Numbered from the stretch's first letter, positions 1-9,929 are shown. The stretch: DNA of 64,000 nt from Promethearchaeota archaeon (GCA_008080735.1 SHMW01000009.1:28117-92116); one strand, 5' to 3'. Numbers and translations: made by a program. The notes: a model not told the origin generated them from the sequence alone.

Positions 1-175
1 TTTGCCCAGTAGAAACAGAAAGCACATCTACCACAGCAATGATAAATCCATATTGTTTGGTAATTATTCCTTCATAGTCTTCGCTGAGAATTAATCGCGC
101 GCTGACTTCTTTGGGCTGACTAAATAAGAATGGAGGAATTTCCACTTTCGCCTCCAAAGTTATGAGTTTAAACAA
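1..175 (-). CDS. rpo7: DNA-directed RNA polymerase subunit Rpo7/RpoE' (Rpb7-like), N-terminal part, cut by window edge
   Basis: Minus-strand reading gives (TTG)FKLITLEAKVEIPPFLFSQPKEVSARLILSEDYEGIITKQYGFIIAVVDVLSVSTGQ..., resembling the Rpb7 N-terminus (xxLEDxVxIPP...YEGxxxxxYGFIIAV). Not in the ORF track. Alternative GTG start at 145 preceded by GGAGG. Confidence 0.65.
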   Translation of the reverse strand, partial: MFKLITLEAKVEIPPFLFSQPKEVSARLILSEDYEGIITKQYGFIIAVVDVLSVSTGQ

Positions 176-316
176 CTGTTTGACACCGATAAAGAGGATA
201 AAATTTAGTTAAATGTCAAAATGAACTATAACATTAATATTTTGTGGTTGAAGAATTTCGCCTGTAGTCTTGCTCATTCTACTCATTAAACAAGCCTTAT
301 TTTTGGAAAATAAAAA

Positions 317-652
317 TTACCACTCATTACCTTCATTATTGGTAATTTGGCGGAGTTTATATTTTAAATATTCTATTTCTTGTTCTAGTGTATGTATTTG
401 AGAATTTAAAGTCATGATAATTTCATTCCCAAGTGATTTTACATCCTCATTCATAATTTCGTTATTACCAATTTCCTTTAGTATTGATTTGTCCACTTTA
501 TCAAAAATATAGGTTAATTGATAATTTTGTTCAATTTCTAATAATATTTTAAATCCCGTTGCTCCACGCAAAATCAATTGCTTTAAATATAGCAATTGTT
601 CTAATTTTGAGGATCTCTGTTCAAACTCCTCTTCAATCTTCTCTCTATTCAT
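317..652 (-). CDS. hypothetical coiled-coil protein
   Basis: 111-aa ORF with Glu/Lys/Leu-rich heptad-like pattern; no family recognised. Confidence 0.5.
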   Translation of the reverse strand: MNREKIEEEFEQRSSKLEQLLYLKQLILRGATGFKILLEIEQNYQLTYIFDKVDKSILKEIGNNEIMNEDVKSLGNEIIMTLNSQIHTLEQEIEYLKYKLRQITNNEGNEW

Positions 653-886
653 TTATTTCTATAAATCCCAAGATCTTATTGTTTTTCTATTTCAATTTTT
701 ATTACGTTTTAAGCAGAATACTAAAGTTCAGTATAGTTTAGAATATAATCTTAATAATTATTTTAAATCTTATCGGATTCCATAGAAAAATCCTTTGGTG
801 AATATCCTATTTAAGGTTAAACCCTTTTTTAAGCGGTTCTAAAGGCATAAGGTTTAAATTTAGTGTAGGTAATTGATATATAGGAT

Positions 887-1474
887 ATGAAAATTGCGGT
901 GGATGTGGATGGTGTTCTTCTTGATTTAATGGATACATATTGTGAAGTTTATAATGAACAATTTGAAACAAATTATAAAAAAAGTGATGTTACTCGATGG
1001 GATTTTTTCGAGGAATGGGAAATAAGGGAAAGAGATGCGTTTGAGATCTTTCATAAAATATACGAAAATAGCTCAGATATTCCTTTTATTGATGAATATG
1101 CGTTATTTGTGTTAAAAGAAATAAATGAAATCCATCATGTTGATATAGTGTCAGCACGTAGCGAACAATATAGCGTACAATTAGGCGACACCTTGAAGTC
1201 TCATGGAATTATTGATGGGATCCATTATCAGCACCTCATTCTGGTCAATGAAAAGCCTTATGATATCAAACTGAGGTTAAATTATGATCTCTACATTGAT
1301 GATAATCCGCATCTAGCGTGGGCAATTAAAGAGAGAACAGAAATTGTTCTTTTTCTTTATGATCAACCATGGAATCGTAATATTAATGAAAAAAATAAAA
1401 AGAATATTTTTAGAGTAAAGAATTGGATCGATATTAATCGAGAAATAAAAGGTTTAGAATTACTTCTTGAGTAA
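887..1474 (+). CDS. HAD-superfamily 5'(3')-deoxyribonucleotidase-like protein
   Basis: N-terminal DVDGVLLD motif, later YIDDNPH; small NT5C-like length. Confidence 0.7.
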   Translation: MKIAVDVDGVLLDLMDTYCEVYNEQFETNYKKSDVTRWDFFEEWEIRERDAFEIFHKIYENSSDIPFIDEYALFVLKEINEIHHVDIVSARSEQYSVQLGDTLKSHGIIDGIHYQHLILVNEKPYDIKLRLNYDLYIDDNPHLAWAIKERTEIVLFLYDQPWNRNINEKNKKNIFRVKNWIDINREIKGLELLLE

Positions 1475-1938
1475 CATAGATGGTAAGAAATGGGAGAATC
1501 AAGGATATGGTTATTAAACTCTGGTATTTTTTTTTGAAAACATTGAACTTACCCTCTGTTTCTTAATCTAATTGAAACGATTAACAATATCAAAATTTGT
1601 TATTTAAATCTATAAGGACCAAGATTTAACATCCAAATAGGGGCATCCCATGGGAATTCTATCCTTAAAATATCCTTAATAATAAAAGGCTTAGCAAAAT
1701 AGATATGAAAAATTAACGTATAATTCACTTCCTCTAAACGAATGTTGTTCCGAGCAATCTTTTTATTTTTAATTTATAAAGTGTGGCAGTCCAAATAGAA
1801 AAATAAAGATTACAGTACTAAGAACACTGAAAATGAAGAGTCTCGTAAATCTTAATTTTTTAATGGATCGCTTTAAATAGGACGAGTTTGTTGTATAGAT
1901 CGATTACATTTCGCAATTGAAACAGGGTGTTAGAGTAA

Positions 1939-2184
1939 ATGAGTAAGAGTGATCTCGAGATAATCATCATTGAAAACGTGCGAATTGATGGTGAATACTA
2001 TCCGTACTATCCCCTCATTAACTTAGAATATGCTGAAGAAACTTTAGGCTCAAGAATTTCAAGAAAAATAAAAGAATTGGCAAAAAGCATATTTAGAGCG
2101 TTTAGTTATTATAATAAGACGAGCGTGAGGGCAAAATACGGATCTACAGACGAAAAAGATGAAAAAGAGGATGGAGAAAAATAG
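1939..2184 (+). CDS. small hypothetical protein
   Basis: 81-aa ORF with charged C-terminus; no family recognised. Confidence 0.4.
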   Translation: MSKSDLEIIIIENVRIDGEYYPYYPLINLEYAEETLGSRISRKIKELAKSIFRAFSYYNKTSVRAKYGSTDEKDEKEDGEK

Positions 2185-2389
2185 CATCCCAGTGGCCTAT
2201 CGTCCCGTAGTCTGATGGTTTAATTTTATTTATCAATTATTAACCAAAGAGCTAATTTTTCTCCTGGGATGATATATGATATATTCCAGATTGTATTTAA
2301 AACTCATCAGGCAAATTTAGTCTCGGGATTCAGAAAAGACTTTCCTAAATTTGCTAGTGCTCCTCTCCCTATCTCCAAACCCAAGATAA

Positions 2390-2995
2390 CTTAGGAATTT
2401 TTGGGGGAATCCGAGTGTTTATCCATATTCATTTGGAGATTTTCAAGCTGTTGTTGACCTTACTATGTTTGGGTTAATCGGAGCGCTTTTTTTCATGATT
2501 ATTTCAGATCTTATTCGGGTTTTATGGGGTCCGGAATATTCGATGTTTAATTTTTTAACAAAATCCATTCTTAGAAACAAGGAATATAATGCTGTTGGTC
2601 CACAGATATATTTGGTAATAGGTGCAGTCTTTTCCTATTTACTTTATGCGGTTGGTTGGGTAGATATTATGATTGTATATTCTGGGTTATTAATAGCTTG
2701 TTTTTCAGATGCTATTGCTGTTTTAATAGGTCGAAGATTTGGAAATCATAAAGTTGAATGTATCGGTGGAGAAACTAAAACAATCGAAGGATTTATTGCA
2801 GGAATTGCTTGTTCATATATAATAGGATTACTTACGGTTGGTCCCTTTTATTCAATCATAGCAACGCTCATATTCTTTTTATTAGATTATTTTCCTTTAC
2901 GTGTAGCTGATAATATCCTTAATCCAATAGTCATAACTATTGTTTTAGGCCTTTTATCTTATTTTATTGGATTCCCTATTGGAATTTATAATTAG
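2390..2995 (+). pseudogene. truncated dolichol-kinase/CTP-transferase-like membrane protein (C-terminal half)
   Basis: ORF 2465..2995 aligns by eye to the C-terminal half of 6508..7659 (FGLIGAxxFMxISDLIRVLWG...YSMFNFLT; GGxxKTIEGFIAG). Homology continues in frame upstream (NFWGNPSVYPYSFGDFQAVVDLT) to an in-frame TAA at ~2387; N-terminal half missing. Confidence 0.65.
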
Positions 2996-3116
2996 AATTG
3001 GTATTTGACGAATAAATTTTACATAATAGTCCAAAAGATAAGAAAAAGAATTTAAGTTATTAATTTGATTAATTTAATAGATGAATTCTTAGTTAATTAT
3101 TCTAAATCATATAATT

Positions 3117-3824
3117 ATGACTGCTTTGGATCCTAACCGATTTTATATGTTATATATTTATCAAGGAGCCTTACTTGTGTTTTGTTTATTTATAATATAT
3201 AAAATCTTGACACGTAGTAAGAAAAGACTAAATATCGTCTTTAGTATGGTGTATATTTGGAGTGCCGTTGGTTTAGTTTTGAATATGGTATTTGCTTTTA
3301 TTATTATTGAGGAGATTGTTCTTATTTTGGATTTTCTTACCAATTTTAGTGTCGCATTTGCTCCAATCTTCCTTTTGATTTTTAATATGATTTTATTGAA
3401 ATCAGAAAAATACATGAATACTCCAAAACAGCTTGGTATAATTGGAGTGTATGCATTAGTTTTGTTTTTAAAAATATTCTTTTTTGTAGATGATGGTGTG
3501 ATAGTAAATGAATCAACCGATTGGTTTCCCATATTTAGTCTTGCTTATTTATTATATGTAATTGTGATTAGTACTCTATTCACGACTATTCCTATATTAT
3601 ATACCAGTTATAGGATTTATAAGAGATTTGATGACCTTGATATTAAGAAAAGATGGAAATTTTTTATAGTTGGAGTAATTGGATTGATTTTATATATGGA
3701 CTTTGTGTTTATAGCTAATTATACTTCGAATATTATTGTATCAATAGGATTAAGTATTTCGCTGTTGGGCATCTTTTTCTATATATATGCTATGTATTAT
3801 GGAGTGGGGAGACAATTAAAGTAA
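3117..3824 (+). CDS. multi-pass (~7TM) membrane protein, paralogue of 7864..8601
   Basis: Hydrophobic segments; shares TALDPxRFxxxYxxQG, NxxFSxxY and C-terminal YGVGRQ with 7864..8601. Confidence 0.65.
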   Translation: MTALDPNRFYMLYIYQGALLVFCLFIIYKILTRSKKRLNIVFSMVYIWSAVGLVLNMVFAFIIIEEIVLILDFLTNFSVAFAPIFLLIFNMILLKSEKYMNTPKQLGIIGVYALVLFLKIFFFVDDGVIVNESTDWFPIFSLAYLLYVIVISTLFTTIPILYTSYRIYKRFDDLDIKKRWKFFIVGVIGLILYMDFVFIANYTSNIIVSIGLSISLLGIFFYIYAMYYGVGRQLK

Positions 3825-3929
3825 TGATATGAGTATGTTTAAATAATATAATATTTCTATTAACTATCTTACTAAGATGATTAAAGAATTAGTTATTTAC
3901 TAATTCTATCAGTATAATATTTCTAATAC

Positions 3930-4100
3930 ATGGTTTTTAAAATGATAATGCAACTAGACCTTACACGTTTTATACAAGTCTACATAATCCAAGGATTAGT
4001 AATTGCGTTATACTTTTTTCTTGCTATTCGTACTATACAAAGAAATAAGAAGAGATTAAATTTAATATTTAGCGGATTCTATTTTTCTATCGGTATTGGG
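3930..4100 (+). pseudogene. 5' fragment of a third copy of the ~7TM membrane protein
   Basis: LDLTRFIQVYIIQGLVIALYFFLAIRTIQRNKKRLNLIFSGFYFSIGIG matches the N-terminus of 7864..8601, then similarity stops abruptly at ~4096. Confidence 0.65.
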
Positions 4101-4537
4101 TTTCCTAACTTTTTCTCAATAGCACTCAAATCCATATTCTTACCGTAAAATCTATTGAAAATAGCCGCGATTCTGGAAATAATGCTGAACTCCGTCTTCT
4201 CCAAATCTTTCCCATACATCTTATAATGTAAGCCCGATTTCTCGGAAACATATGGCGTTGTGTATGGATTACTAAGAACCCATCCATCAAACATTTCTGT
4301 GATATCTTCTCTAAACTGTTCGTACTGGGAGGAGGTAAGCATCGAACGTATCTCATTCTGATGGGTATTTGGAAAGAGGTTTATAAATTTATTATAGGAG
4401 CGTGTACTTAATACATCTCGGACCCAAAATATTGTCCTAGGTTGAGGTCTCTCCCTATCTAAAAATACCTTCTTTAAATAGTTGGAATCGTCAAACATAA
4501 ATTCTGAGAATCGATGCGTCTCGATCAGAAGATTCAT
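4079..4537 (-). CDS. hypothetical protein, possibly C-terminally truncated at the junction with the 7TM fragment
   Basis: 152-aa ORF; its last ~6-10 codons are antisense to the truncated 7TM gene. Confidence 0.45.
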   Translation of the reverse strand: MNLLIETHRFSEFMFDDSNYLKKVFLDRERPQPRTIFWVRDVLSTRSYNKFINLFPNTHQNEIRSMLTSSQYEQFREDITEMFDGWVLSNPYTTPYVSEKSGLHYKMYGKDLEKTEFSIISRIAAIFNRFYGKNMDLSAIEKKLGNPIPIEK

Positions 4538-4658
4538 GATATCGCCCTCTCATTGGATCCCCCAAAAAGATCCTCATTCTCAAACTCAAGGTTGGGAGAT
4601 GCGATCCTTTTCAGACCTTAACGATGAGATGAAATTCCTTCTCATCTTTAGGAATTAT

Positions 4659-5030
4659 CTAAATTAGTTTTGCAATTTTCTCGGTCGTCCGTTTACAATC
4701 CAGAAAAATGAGCCCGAGTCGGACATCGGGAGTAGTGGAGACTACAAGCACCGCATTTGGACCTGCTGCGAGGACGAGTAGGTAACCATCCGAGCCTTTG
4801 ACCATAATCTGTTCGAGCTCACCTTTGCCCATTTCATGGGCGGCTCTTTCCCCTAGGGACAAGATAGCTGCGGTCATCGCAGCGATACGCGTCTCATCAA
4901 CCCCTTGCGGTAATGCAGACGCAATTGGAAGTCCTTCGACAGATACGATAGCTGTCGATTTGACTTCGGGAATAGCAGCAAGAAGTTGCTTCAGGATTCC
5001 ATCGAGAGTTTCACCAGTAGATTCTTCCAT
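4659..5030 (-). CDS. roadblock/LC7 domain protein
   Basis: LDGILKQLLAAIPEVKSTAIVSVEGLPIASALP... VKGSDGYLLVLAAGPNAVLVVSTTPDVRLGLIFLDCKRTTEKI is a typical prokaryotic roadblock/LC7 pattern. Confidence 0.85.
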   Translation of the reverse strand: MEESTGETLDGILKQLLAAIPEVKSTAIVSVEGLPIASALPQGVDETRIAAMTAAILSLGERAAHEMGKGELEQIMVKGSDGYLLVLAAGPNAVLVVSTTPDVRLGLIFLDCKRTTEKIAKLI

Positions 5031-5322
5031 AAGTTAAGTCTCCAAAAATGTGTTATTTTATGTAATGATTGGATGATATATTATTGTAACCTAGTAAGTT
5101 ATATTTAAACTTAGATTGATATTATTTAATTTTTATTATATTTTAAAACTTTTTTTGTTTTTTCAAATAGAACATATTACCAGATTATTAAGATTTAAAA
5201 CTCTTGCTAATAAATAAAAATTTCGAAAACGATATAATCGGATGGTTAAGCAAATGATGAGTAGATTCTGAGTGGAATCTGAGAGCAAATGTTGTTCATT
5301 CCATCGTGATATCGTGAAAAAC

Positions 5323-6399
5323 TTACATCCCTAAAGATTTATTATATGTCTGAACCGATTTAATCATAGCATATACATTTTCTGGTTTTAAAATTTCATT
5401 TATTTGTTGAGTAGGAGAAATAACTAAGCGAGAGTGAGATTCTTCGGCTGAATGTAATAGGTGTTGTACATAAGAGCGAACTTCTGAGGATTTTGCATAG
5501 GTGAGCATCGCGCCATTATCTATATTTCCGATGAAGCAGATCTCATCCCCGTAGGTTTCAAAAAGGGTAAAAATGTCGTTACCTGCATTTGGTTCGATAC
5601 TTTGGACAGCATCGAACCCCATTTCAATGAATAAGTCAATTATATTGTCAATGTAGCCATCAGAATGGAGGATGAGGTGATTTCCGTGTGAATGAATTGA
5701 GTTTGCTATTATTCGGTATTTCTCTAAAAAGAACTCTTTTATATAGGATTTCGGAATGAAATTCCGCTGATTGTATCCCATATCGTCTGCCACAAGAAAG
5801 ATTTTCGCACCAGCTGCTTGTAAAATTCCCACCAAATCAAGTATATAGTCAAAAAAAAAGTTGATAACAGTCCGTATAAGTGCTGGATTTTGGCGAAATG
5901 CTTTTGAAAATGTAAGAAATCCCATGGACTGCCATGTTTTTTCAAATAAACCGGGTAAAGATAACACAAATTCAATGCCGTAGGTTTGTGCTAAGAAATG
6001 CGCTAATATGTCGATTTCATTTTGCTCGGGAGGTTGAAGCTTCGACCAGTCCTTAACGATCCTTTCACTCTTAAAGACTCCATCCCATGAATACCATCCA
6101 TTCTTAATAATTCTTCCCCACGCATCGACTTTCTCATCTGATTTGGGAGGGGTATACTCAGAGTAAGTTTTTCCCCGTCTAAAATCCCAAAGAGACACTG
6201 CATCGAAGCCCATATTTTTAATCAGAGAAAAGTCCTTTCCATTTAATACAAAGTTATCATTTTCATCGGATTTAATGCCATATTGTTCGAGATAATTTTC
6301 CATAAATGCGTGTTCTGGATATCCCGTGCAATAGAGGGGAATATAGGTCCTTTCAGACTTCTTAAGAACTTCTGTGAACTGAATGATACTCTTCTCCAA
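5323..6399 (-). CDS. uroporphyrinogen decarboxylase (URO-D) family protein, methyltransferase-like
   Basis: LHSDGYIDNIIDLFIEMGFDAVQSIEPNAGNDI...CFIGNIDNG is typical of URO-D/MtaA-like proteins. Confidence 0.75.
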   Translation of the reverse strand: MEKSIIQFTEVLKKSERTYIPLYCTGYPEHAFMENYLEQYGIKSDENDNFVLNGKDFSLIKNMGFDAVSLWDFRRGKTYSEYTPPKSDEKVDAWGRIIKNGWYSWDGVFKSERIVKDWSKLQPPEQNEIDILAHFLAQTYGIEFVLSLPGLFEKTWQSMGFLTFSKAFRQNPALIRTVINFFFDYILDLVGILQAAGAKIFLVADDMGYNQRNFIPKSYIKEFFLEKYRIIANSIHSHGNHLILHSDGYIDNIIDLFIEMGFDAVQSIEPNAGNDIFTLFETYGDEICFIGNIDNGAMLTYAKSSEVRSYVQHLLHSAEESHSRLVISPTQQINEILKPENVYAMIKSVQTYNKSLGM

Positions 6400-6507
6400 T
6401 TTAAAATTTTAATTTGAATGGTTTTATTCTACATATTTAGGCAATTTAATTAGAAATTTATTTGATTAATTATTCTCAAATATAATTGAATTTTTTGTTT
6501 AGCCATT

Positions 6508-7659
6508 ATGAATTTTGTTATTTTGAATTATTGGGATATTGTTGGCAAGGCATATAATACGACATTAACTTTTATATTATTGGCAATCGTGTTTTTGATG
6601 GTGTATATCGGTAAAACGGGGCGCAAGAAGAATCCCTATGGGGGACTATCAACCTTTGTATGTGCTTCCTTGCTCCTTTTTGTAGCCTATTATAACTCGA
6701 TTATTGGGCTCTTCCAATACCCGCTCACCGGATTTATGATATGGTGGATTGGAATACTGATGGTACTTTTTGGAGGATTCGGATATTTAGTAAAAAAAAC
6801 AGACCGCAAAATGACCGAGGAGGATTTTAATACCTCAAACGGCGACTTACCGCGAATTAAACGGTACATCAAAAAGATGAAAAAACAAAATCCGTACAGA
6901 GAACAGATCCCGATAAAGATGGAAATCATTCGGAAAAGTTTCCATCTTACTGGATTATTATTCATTTTTGGCTATTTTGGATGTATTATACTCCCACCTA
7001 TTGCAGATTTGGCAAATTTAGGGATATTTATTTTGATTAATTCTACGGAGCCATTGTATAATGTACTATGGGGGGAGGTATCTAATTATCCTTACGTTTT
7101 AGGGAGTTTAGAAGGCATCATTGACATCACTTTATTCGGTCTTATTGGAGCATTTATGTTTATGGTCATTTCCGATTTGATCAGGGTTCTGTGGGGGGCA
7201 AAATATTCAATGTTTAATTTTCTGACCCGTTCAGTGCTGCGCAATCAAGAGCATAATGCTGTAGGGCCGCACATATATTTAATTGTTGGAGCAATGTTTA
7301 CATATCTCTTATATGTTTTAGGAGTTGTTCATATTTTAGCGTATACAGCAGGATTAATGATAGCCTGTTTTTCTGACGCGTTAGCTGCCTTAGTTGGAAG
7401 AATTTTTGGAAATAAAAAAGTCATTTGTATTGGAGGGCAAGAAAAAACCATTGAGGGCTTCATCGCGGGTGTTGCTAGTGCCTATTTATTCGGATTGGTT
7501 ATCGTAGGTCCTATCTATGCGATCATTGGAGCATTGATATTTTTCATTTTCGATTATTTTCCCATGGTTATCGCAGATAATATTTTAAACCCCATTTTTA
7601 TCACGTTAGGTATTCAATTATTCCAAGTTATCCTCGGATTTCCCTTAGGATTATTTTAG
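6508..7659 (+). CDS. dolichol kinase / phosphatidate cytidylyltransferase-like integral membrane protein
   Basis: Multi-TM; RKSFHLTGLLFIF and C-terminal DALAALVGRxFGxxKxxxxGGxEKTIEGFIAG...ADNILNP characteristic of the SEC59/CTP-transferase membrane family. Confidence 0.7.
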   Translation: MNFVILNYWDIVGKAYNTTLTFILLAIVFLMVYIGKTGRKKNPYGGLSTFVCASLLLFVAYYNSIIGLFQYPLTGFMIWWIGILMVLFGGFGYLVKKTDRKMTEEDFNTSNGDLPRIKRYIKKMKKQNPYREQIPIKMEIIRKSFHLTGLLFIFGYFGCIILPPIADLANLGIFILINSTEPLYNVLWGEVSNYPYVLGSLEGIIDITLFGLIGAFMFMVISDLIRVLWGAKYSMFNFLTRSVLRNQEHNAVGPHIYLIVGAMFTYLLYVLGVVHILAYTAGLMIACFSDALAALVGRIFGNKKVICIGGQEKTIEGFIAGVASAYLFGLVIVGPIYAIIGALIFFIFDYFPMVIADNILNPIFITLGIQLFQVILGFPLGLF

Positions 7660-7863
7660 ATGAGAAGCATCGGGTAATTGTTTTTTAAATTTTTGGCAAT
7701 TTTTTCATGGTCAAATTAGCAACTAATCATGGATAGGTCACTACAAGATGATATTATAGAATATAGTTTTTGATAATAGAGATAATGGAAATCATAGAGA
7801 TAAAATTAAATAGGTATTCAGTTAATAATTTATTATTATTGAATATAAGAATATTATTGGAAT

Positions 7864-8601
7864 GTGGTCATAATTACAGCTTTAGATTTAGATCCGATTC
7901 GATTCTTTCAAATCTATGTCATCCAAGGGCTAATCTTTATTGTATGTATTTTTCTAGGATATCGCACCTTAAAACGCAATAATAAACGAATAAACCAGAT
8001 ATTTTCAGGATTTTATTTTTCTGTAGGACTGGGATTGTTTCTCAATTTTATTTATGCACCCCTCCAGATTGAAGGTTTAGAGGCGGTCGTTCTGATTCTG
8101 AACTTTTTTACTAATTACTTTATTAGTTTAGGACCTATCTTTTTCGTAGTATTTGTACTTTTAATCTATAAATCGGGAAAAGTCATAGATAGTTATAAAC
8201 AGCTCAGCATCATTATTATCTACGGTGCGCTGCTTTTTTTGATGCTCCTTTTCCTTCCATTTGAGGGTGTATCGATAAATCCTGATACTAATTGGAAACC
8301 TGTTTACACTCTGGGCTTTTTTATATATCTTATGCTCGTGCTCTTTCTTGGGGCAACAATTCCTTCCTACTATTATGCTATAAGGATATATACCAATTTC
8401 ACCACAAAAGATCTCAAGGATAGATGGAAATACTTTATTCTTGGAATCACGTTTCTGTTTTTATTCATGTATGGAACCTTTTTTGCTAATTATTTAAATA
8501 TAGACCTTTTTAGGACGATATGGTCCATTATTGGATTATTTTTAGTTATTGCGGGAATCCTATTGATTTATTTCGGGGTCGGGCGACAAATTGAAAAATG
8601 A
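7864..8601 (+). CDS. multi-pass (~7TM) membrane protein
   Basis: Repeated hydrophobic segments; GTG start; paralogous to 3117..3824 and 3930..4100. Confidence 0.65.
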   Translation: MVIITALDLDPIRFFQIYVIQGLIFIVCIFLGYRTLKRNNKRINQIFSGFYFSVGLGLFLNFIYAPLQIEGLEAVVLILNFFTNYFISLGPIFFVVFVLLIYKSGKVIDSYKQLSIIIIYGALLFLMLLFLPFEGVSINPDTNWKPVYTLGFFIYLMLVLFLGATIPSYYYAIRIYTNFTTKDLKDRWKYFILGITFLFLFMYGTFFANYLNIDLFRTIWSIIGLFLVIAGILLIYFGVGRQIEK

Positions 8602-8716
8602 ATCTTCAAAATGAATTTTAAATCATAGCCCTTTTCTTTTTTTATTATTAGCTCTTCTGGTATTAAGAATTTTGCTAAAGATAAAAAAAAATAGCACATT
8701 ATGTAAGGTAATTATC

Positions 8717-9562
8717 ATGATTGAATTAATTCCAGAATTAGCAGAGTTAGAGTTAGCTATTTTTGACCTAGACGGTGTTGTATATCGTGGAAGTCAATTA
8801 ATTCCAAATGTGGATTCGATTATTCAAACCCTAAAGGATAATTCCATTGATGTGGTATTTAATTCAAATAACTCCACCGCAACCAGAAAAGCGTATGTGA
8901 AGAGATTAACTAATATGAATATCCAATGCAAGAGAGAGGACTTTTACACAAGTGCATCGATTACAGCATCCGAGATAACCAAGTTAAACCAGAATGCGAA
9001 AATATTCGTAATTGGAGAGATTGGATTAAAAGAAGAACTCAAAGCAAAAGGTCATTATATAATTAAGCATAAAAAAGAATTCAAGCTCGTAGATTATGTA
9101 ATTGTAGGGTTAGATAGAGATTTTCACTATAAAAACTTGGCAATTGCCCAAAAATGTATTTTAGAAGGAAATGCGATTTTCTATGCTACAAATGCAGACT
9201 CTACACTACCAAGCGAAGATGGTCTAATGCCAGGGGCAGGAGTTATGGTAAACGCCGTCCAAGTTTGTACTGGTCATCCACCCAAGAAAATTTTTGGAAA
9301 ACCTAATCCCTTTGGAATTCTATCAATTTTAGAAGATAGGCAATTAAGTGCTGAAAAAACCTGCATTTTTGGAGATAGATTAAATACTGATATTATGGCA
9401 GGGAATAGGGCAGGAATTAAAACAATCGCAGTTATGACGGGAGTCACGAACAAGAAGGAAATTAATGAACTAAGGAAGAAATCACAAAATTCCGATAAAA
9501 TTGATAAAGATTTACTACCAGATCTAGTATTAGAAAATCTTAATGATCTTTTTGTGCGTTAG
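8717..9562 (+). CDS. HAD-superfamily class IIA phosphatase (NagD / phosphoglycolate phosphatase-like)
   Basis: IFDLDGVVYRG, NSNNST, GKPNPFG, FGDRLNTDIMAGNRAG motifs; internal ATG at 8717 is a better start than 8672. Confidence 0.8.
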   Translation: MIELIPELAELELAIFDLDGVVYRGSQLIPNVDSIIQTLKDNSIDVVFNSNNSTATRKAYVKRLTNMNIQCKREDFYTSASITASEITKLNQNAKIFVIGEIGLKEELKAKGHYIIKHKKEFKLVDYVIVGLDRDFHYKNLAIAQKCILEGNAIFYATNADSTLPSEDGLMPGAGVMVNAVQVCTGHPPKKIFGKPNPFGILSILEDRQLSAEKTCIFGDRLNTDIMAGNRAGIKTIAVMTGVTNKKEINELRKKSQNSDKIDKDLLPDLVLENLNDLFVR

Positions 9563-9563
9563 G

Positions 9564-9929
9564 TTAGGCTAATTCTAATTCTCTGAGCGCCGCAATAGGA
9601 AGATATCCATTTTCCTGTCCGCTATCGAGATTATTAAGAACTTTTTGAGCAATTACCTCTATCTCTTTTTCGAAATCTTCTGGATCTTCAAGAATGTTCA
9701 ATATCAATACGACAAAATAATTAGAGGACGGACCAGAATAATAGGAAATAAAATTTATCGATTCTAAATTAAGCCACGCCGTTCCTTCTTGCCTGGAGTA
9801 TTGGTGCATGTTATATACTTGAAGTAAGGTTTTTTTAGATATACGAGATGCGATCTCCTTCGGATGTTTATCTAAAATTTCTATTCCACTTCTATTATTA
9901 AAATGGAGTAACAAGAGCCCTTCTGGCAT
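9564..9929 (-). CDS. longin/roadblock-like small protein
   Basis: 121 aa, compact alpha/beta pattern (GLLLLHFNNRSGIEIL... YFVVLILNILEDPEDFEKEIEVIAQKVL) resembling longin-type folds. Confidence 0.5.
   Translation of the reverse strand: MPEGLLLLHFNNRSGIEILDKHPKEIASRISKKTLLQVYNMHQYSRQEGTAWLNLESINFISYYSGPSSNYFVVLILNILEDPEDFEKEIEVIAQKVLNNLDSGQENGYLPIAALRELELA

Noticed and set aside
559-741. 60-aa plus-strand ORF
   Set aside because: Overlaps the 317..652 gene antisense, no coding signature; spurious AT-rich ORF.
2201-2220. tRNA-Glu gene at CGTCCCGTAGTCTGATGGTT
   Set aside because: No anticodon arm, T-arm (GGTTCRAATCC) or 7-bp acceptor in correct geometry; kept only as a weak structural finding.
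3161-3532. 123-aa minus-strand ORF
   Set aside because: Antisense to the 7TM gene 3117..3824, which has paralogues; low plausibility.
4126-4356. 76-aa minus ORF nested in 4079..4537
   Set aside because: Alternative frame of the longer ORF without recognisable features.
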